A DNA stretch of 64,000 nucleotides from UBA5536 sp964592595 (GTDB lineage: Bacteria > Bacteroidota > Bacteroidia > Bacteroidales > F082), in the NCBI GenBank assembly GCA_964592595.1, contig CAZQFH010000008.1:1-64000 (forward strand). The letters run 5' to 3'. Made by a program: the position numbers and the translations under genes. Under the pieces are notes generated by a model. That model was not told where the DNA came from. It saw nothing but the letters and a program-made list of their open reading frames with translations, and searched no databases. This document shows positions 60,627-64,000 of the stretch, piece by piece. Position 1 is the stretch's first letter. Each line of letters opens with the position of its first letter.

Positions 60627-62879
60627 TTACATGCTGATTTGTTCAGACAACAACTTTTTAGCTCTTAGCCCAACATCGGCAGTTTTAACCTGATATTGCC
60701 AATACTGCTCTGCCCAAAGAAAAGCATCTTTCCATTTGCCTTCGGCAGCATAGCGCTCGTAATTAACTTTGGAGGTTTTTGCTAATTCAAGCTGATCGAG
60801 GGCATCCACAACCAGTGCCTCTACGTAAGGATATTTTTGGTATTCGTTTTCTTTCAGAAATGTTACAACACTGTTGATCACATCCTGTGTTTGATTAATA
60901 ACTACCAGTTTATCCTCATAATTCTTTTTGTATTCAGCCAATTGTTCCTGGCTTAGCTCAATTTCACCACTATCCTCAGCAGATGCTACATAACCTTTGG
61001 GTCTTACCAATAAAATACCTTCCATTTCGAGGTGAAGCGCCGAGCAAAACTCTGTACAGTAATACGGAAATACACCGGATCTGTCAGCAGAGAAGGTAAG
61101 CGAAGCTGTTTTTCCGGGCTCAAAGCTACCATGAACACCATAGGTAGAAACCGTAAAACCATGCGTTTCATCTTCAGCCCTTTCCAGATTTGTAAGGTGG
61201 AATGTGACCACATCTCCTTCTTCCACCTCAACGATTTCGGGTGTGATGTGCGATCGGATGAGGGTGCCAAAAATATGAACACGATTTCCTTCGCGTTCAA
61301 TCTTTTCCTGACCGGCAACAGTTTTAAACCGCGAAATCTCTCCCGTACGGGTATTTGTTCCAAGTGGATAGCGAATAATTGGTTTGATGGTTGTGCGCAG
61401 CACACTTACGGAACCATACATATTTGCCTGAGGAATGGACATCGTATAAATATCGTGCATTTTATCGGATGAAATATCGATCAAATGGTTGTAGCTTGGG
61501 CGTGTTGGCCCGGTATTAATCATATTTTCATACAATCCTTCCTTATCAACGACTGTAAGATAATTTGAGTGTGGTTCAGCTGAATTACCTTGCGGCGTCA
61601 TCAAATGACCAGGTTTAAAGCTCAATGGCAGGCTTTGCTCAACTGTAAGTGTTTCATAATTCCAGCGAACCAGTTTTTTATCATCATACACAGAAGCATA
61701 AACAACATTAGGACGATAATCAAATGCAAGATCAATCACATTGTTGCCCAGCTCCACTTCACCGTGTAAAACATCTGCCGGATTAATCTGAGGTGCACCC
61801 AAAACATTGGAAAAAGAGAATGACAGATTAGCAAGCGCATTTTTTACCTTGATAAAATCAAACACCTGTGCAGTATTTGCTGCGGTGATAAAAAAGTTAC
61901 CACTCGGGTCAACCTTCACACTTTTTGCAACACCATCTATAGGAATAAGCGCAAACGCACCTGCATTTACAACCTCCTTGAAAGGCACAACAGCAAAATC
62001 ATTCTCAGTGTACATTTGCAGGGTTTGGGCTTTCAGGTAATCATAAACATAAATGTAATTGTCATTTTGATAAGTAGCTTTTCCAATAAGTAATCCATTG
62101 GTTTCAAATTTACCTACGTCAAAATAATCCAGAATAAAAGGAGGCAATTCAAGGGTAAATGACGATTCTTTGATCAAACGCCCAATGTGGTGACCCGTGC
62201 CAGCCTCATCTTCTGTGTCTTCAAATTTCCAGGCAGTTATCCCCGCCTTAAATCTGGTTTCATAATCTGAAATAACATCTGCTTCGCGGTGATCCCAGGG
62301 TGTAGGAAACTCTGTAGTTTGAAACACAAATTCTGTATTTTGCGAAACAGCTACACCAGGAAAAGCGCTGATAAACAAAGGGTGCATCAAAACCTGTTTG
62401 GTTTCGAAGTCGTCAAGACCCAGCAAGGCAATACGTGAATTTGCTCCATCGGAATAGAACAGGTATTTACCATTATACAAGCCATTGGTTTCGCTCAGTG
62501 CCGGAAATCGCATATCACCATATTTCAATAAGGTGTTATTGAGTGATCCCTTTTTCAGCATTAAAGTGCTTTCGTCATCAAAACCATAGCCCTGCCATGG
62601 TTCTGGCGAAAACACTCCAACGTACTTGTAGATACGCATCGAAGGTAATCCATAAACAATCATGGTACCAGAATTGCCTGAGCCGATAAAACCGAAGTAC
62701 TCATCACGCCCACCACGTGGCATGAATGTTTTGGTGGCAGCCAGCACATCTTCGTCGTTTAGCCCACGACTTTCTTTAACGCCCGCAAGTGTTTGCTGAG
62801 CCATTGCATCAGTCACCGCCACACAAGTTAGCAAAAGGCCTACTAGTGTTACGGTTAAAGCTTTCATAAAATGCTTCAT
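60627..62879 (-). CDS. NosZ homologue with intact CuA site and lost CuZ site
   Basis: A 750-residue protein with a Sec signal (cleavage near AMA/QQ, residues 27/28). Its cupredoxin domain carries every CuA ligand: His573 (ETHGF), Cys608, Cys612, His616 and Met619 in YYCTEFCSALHLEM. The propeller is clearly homologous (RGLNDEDVLAATKTFMP, SETNGLYNGKYL) but six of seven CuZ His are replaced: Arg124, Phe125, Phe173, Lys319, Asp383, Tyr488; only His425 (KPGHLM) remains. A helical C-terminal extension (about 630-750) lacks heme motifs. First gene of the nos cluster. Likely the electron-delivering half of a heterodimer with the next gene product; it cannot reduce N2O itself as a canonical NosZ does. 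Confidence 0.9.
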   Translation of the reverse strand: MKHFMKALTVTLVGLLLTCVAVTDAMAQQTLAGVKESRGLNDEDVLAATKTFMPRGGRDEYFGFIGSGNSGTMIVYGLPSMRIYKYVGVFSPEPWQGYGFDDESTLMLKKGSLNNTLLKYGDMRFPALSETNGLYNGKYLFYSDGANSRIALLGLDDFETKQVLMHPLFISAFPGVAVSQNTEFVFQTTEFPTPWDHREADVISDYETRFKAGITAWKFEDTEDEAGTGHHIGRLIKESSFTLELPPFILDYFDVGKFETNGLLIGKATYQNDNYIYVYDYLKAQTLQMYTENDFAVVPFKEVVNAGAFALIPIDGVAKSVKVDPSGNFFITAANTAQVFDFIKVKNALANLSFSFSNVLGAPQINPADVLHGEVELGNNVIDLAFDYRPNVVYASVYDDKKLVRWNYETLTVEQSLPLSFKPGHLMTPQGNSAEPHSNYLTVVDKEGLYENMINTGPTRPSYNHLIDISSDKMHDIYTMSIPQANMYGSVSVLRTTIKPIIRYPLGTNTRTGEISRFKTVAGQEKIEREGNRVHIFGTLIRSHITPEIVEVEEGDVVTFHLTNLERAEDETHGFTVSTYGVHGSFEPGKTASLTFSADRSGVFPYYCTEFCSALHLEMEGILLVRPKGYVASAEDSGEIELSQEQLAEYKKNYEDKLVVINQTQDVINSVVTFLKENEYQKYPYVEALVVDALDQLELAKTSKVNYERYAAEGKWKDAFLWAEQYWQYQVKTADVGLRAKKLLSEQISM

Positions 62880-63282
62880 GATTTTTGTTTTTGGTTAAAC
62901 AGATTATTCATTTTGATTGAAGTGTTTGGAATGTCCTTACACATTTATTTTCGTGTTAAATGCTGGACAAAAATACCCTCCACCTGATTGGATAAAAAAT
63001 TTAAGGTGTTTCAAAACAGGAATCAGAACATCTTTCCCTGTTTTCGAACATTCTTGCTATTCCTGTTTTATTAAATTTTTCGGAATTTCAATACTTGTTT
63101 TCTAATTTTATTTTATTGTAAAAGTGATATTTAACTTAATATTTTATGGTAAGCTTGTTCAAAAACAAGAATTATCCATACATTTGTTTGTCCTTTAGTT
63201 TAACTTAAAGGAAGTCGTCCTTCAAAGGCATGTTTTTGATGCTAAGTGGTCGTAATTCCTGCTATAAAAAGAGTAGTCCAAG
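62880..63282. promoter_or_regulatory. Divergent regulatory region of the nos cluster
   Basis: A 403-bp AT-rich region between the first nosZ homologue and a divergent membrane protein. It contains AAAACAGGAAT (63013-63023) and its exact inverse ATTCCTGTTTT (63059-63069), with a third CCTGTTTT at 63037-63044, and the dyad listed separately. No open frame appears genuine here. A minus-strand -7-like TATTTTTG (62975-62968) has no matching -33. Confidence 0.5.
63154..63169. promoter_or_regulatory. CRP/FNR-like dyad in the nos regulatory region
   Basis: CTTGTT-CAAA-AACAAG, perfect 6-bp arms with a 4-bp centre. The form TTGnn-N4-nnCAA is that of CRP/FNR-family sites. It lies about 275 bases from the nosZ-homologue start and 114 from the divergent gene. 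Confidence 0.4.
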
Positions 63283-64000
63283 ATGGAAGTCCTTAATCAT
63301 TCGCTTTGGCTGATGTTCAGTTATCAATCGGTTGGTTTTTTCTTCTATATACTTTACCTTCATTTGCAGGGGAAAAGTGTTACAAGGCTTATTTTTGGGT
63401 TCTTCATGTTAACACTTGGTATCACAGGTTTTTTAGTTCATATCCATTTGTATGACCACAATCCCATACTTTTTATCATTTTTCCGCTCGTATTTGCTGT
63501 TGCACTCACTTTAACACCTTTATTTTATCTGCATCATAAGTCGTTGCTCATCGAAGACTATCAGCTCAGAAGTATCGACTTAAAGCATTTTGCACCAGCT
63601 TTTGTGATGTTTATTTTACTCACTCCCTTTTGGGTATTAATAACAACCAATCATGTGGAGTATCTGGATTCAGTGTATGGTTTGTTTTTACTAAAAAACC
63701 TCCCGGGAAGACAGACCTGGCTCATTGAAATCATCGTTAAATCATTAATTGGCCTGCAATTAGTCATTTATTTTATCTATACCCTAAAGCAATACAAAGC
63801 TTTCTACAAAAATATGCCTTTAGAAAGTTGTCCGGAAATCAAAATTTACCTCAATGGGATACAAATTTTCGCTGTCAGCTTCCTCATTTTGATAGGACTT
63901 TTGCTTACTCATGGATTCATGCACGAAACCGGAAAAGATTTAAGCTGCACCCTTTTTATCGCCTCCCTGTTGATTTTAAATATTGGACTCACCTATTTTG
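63283..64000 (+). CDS. Polytopic membrane protein, probably the sensor half of an AraC-type regulator (3' end outside window)
   Basis: Open from ATG 63283 to the window end (239 codons visible). The visible part has about seven hydrophobic helices with short loops, including MFSYQSVGFFFYILYLHLQG, VFAVALTLTPLFYL, HFAPAFVMFILLTPFWVL and LIGLQLVIYFIYTLKQY. This arrangement is typical of Bacteroidota regulators with a membrane sensor followed by a C-terminal helix-turn-helix of the AraC family. The DNA-binding part, if any, lies outside. Its divergent position suggests control of the nos cluster. Confidence 0.6.
   Translation, partial: MEVLNHSLWLMFSYQSVGFFFYILYLHLQGKSVTRLIFGFFMLTLGITGFLVHIHLYDHNPILFIIFPLVFAVALTLTPLFYLHHKSLLIEDYQLRSIDLKHFAPAFVMFILLTPFWVLITTNHVEYLDSVYGLFLLKNLPGRQTWLIEIIVKSLIGLQLVIYFIYTLKQYKAFYKNMPLESCPEIKIYLNGIQIFAVSFLILIGLLLTHGFMHETGKDLSCTLFIASLLILNIGLTYF

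Noticed and set aside
60627..60992. A second cytochrome c domain on the first NosZ homologue
   Set aside because: No CxxCH motif occurs after the CuA site; the extension is only helical.
60627..62879. The CuA-only NosZ homologue as a dead pseudogene
   Set aside because: The frame is full length, the signal peptide and every CuA ligand are conserved, and it leads an intact operon. Random decay would not spare one copper site completely while removing the other.
58212..62879. A frameshift or assembly artefact splitting one nosZ into two
   Set aside because: Each protein contains its own complete propeller and cupredoxin domain and the sequences differ throughout, so they are paralogues, not halves of one gene.
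62968..62975. TATTTTTG on the minus strand as the nosZ promoter
   Set aside because: No TTG or TTTG lies 18-21 bases upstream of it; the element is common in AT-rich DNA.

Overview
The window is from a chromosome of a Bacteroidota bacterium, probably in or near the Bacteroidia. The evidence is the TonB receptor + DUF4249 pair, a DUF5606 protein, alternative complex III, a fused CcoNO oxidase subunit, promoters of the TAnnTTTG type, and starts without Shine-Dalgarno sites. The sequence is AT-rich and evenly coding. I saw no tRNA, rRNA, CRISPR array, insertion sequence or prophage.

Positions 1-23,700 are mostly housekeeping: prfA (5' end cut off), pyrF, ilvE, a serine hydrolase whose signal peptide carries an in-frame amber codon, DUF554, a methyltransferase, htpG behind a sigma-54-like promoter, a lone AAA ATPase, a TonB receptor/DUF4249 pair, purB, an MsbA-like exporter, DUF5606, pyrD, TM2/DUF2752, murB, two glycosyltransferases, ftsE, DUF454 and a small GNAT protein.

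Positions 23,704-47,381, all on the minus strand, hold a respiratory chain. In transcription order these are alternative complex III (actABCDEF), slyD, a DUF3365 heme protein, cbb3 oxidase with its assembly factors (ccoI, ccoS, ccoNO, ccoQ-like, ccoP, ccoG, ccoH, TauE/SafE-like), DUF4920, and a caa3-type oxidase (SCO, ctaD, ctaE, subunit IV, ctaC, ctaB). A palindrome of the form ATTTAGA-N5/6-TCTAAAT recurs upstream of four transcription units (DUF2752, SCO/caa3, DUF4920, ccoS/cbb3) and may mark a shared regulon.

Positions 47,568-62,879, also on the minus strand, hold a clade-II-type nitrous oxide reductase (nos) cluster: two nosZ homologues, a cytochrome c, nosB, nosD, a small unknown protein, a TonB copper receptor with the OprC/NosA CxxxM and HxM motifs, nosG, nosH, nosF, nosL, nosY, a pentapeptide-repeat lipoprotein and a YceI protein. 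A membrane protein resembling the sensor half of a regulator is divergent from it and runs off the window.

The main discovery is that the two NosZ homologues are degenerate in complementary ways. The first (60627..62879) keeps every CuA ligand but has lost six of the seven CuZ histidines. The second (58212..60596) keeps all seven CuZ histidines but has lost four of the five side-chain CuA ligands, and it has gained a C-terminal cytochrome c domain and a lipoprotein signal. In known NosZ homodimers, CuA of one subunit feeds CuZ of the other across the interface. The pair therefore looks like an obligate heterodimeric, split-site N2O reductase with one CuA/CuZ interface. The ligand pattern is read directly from the sequence; the heterodimer is inference.
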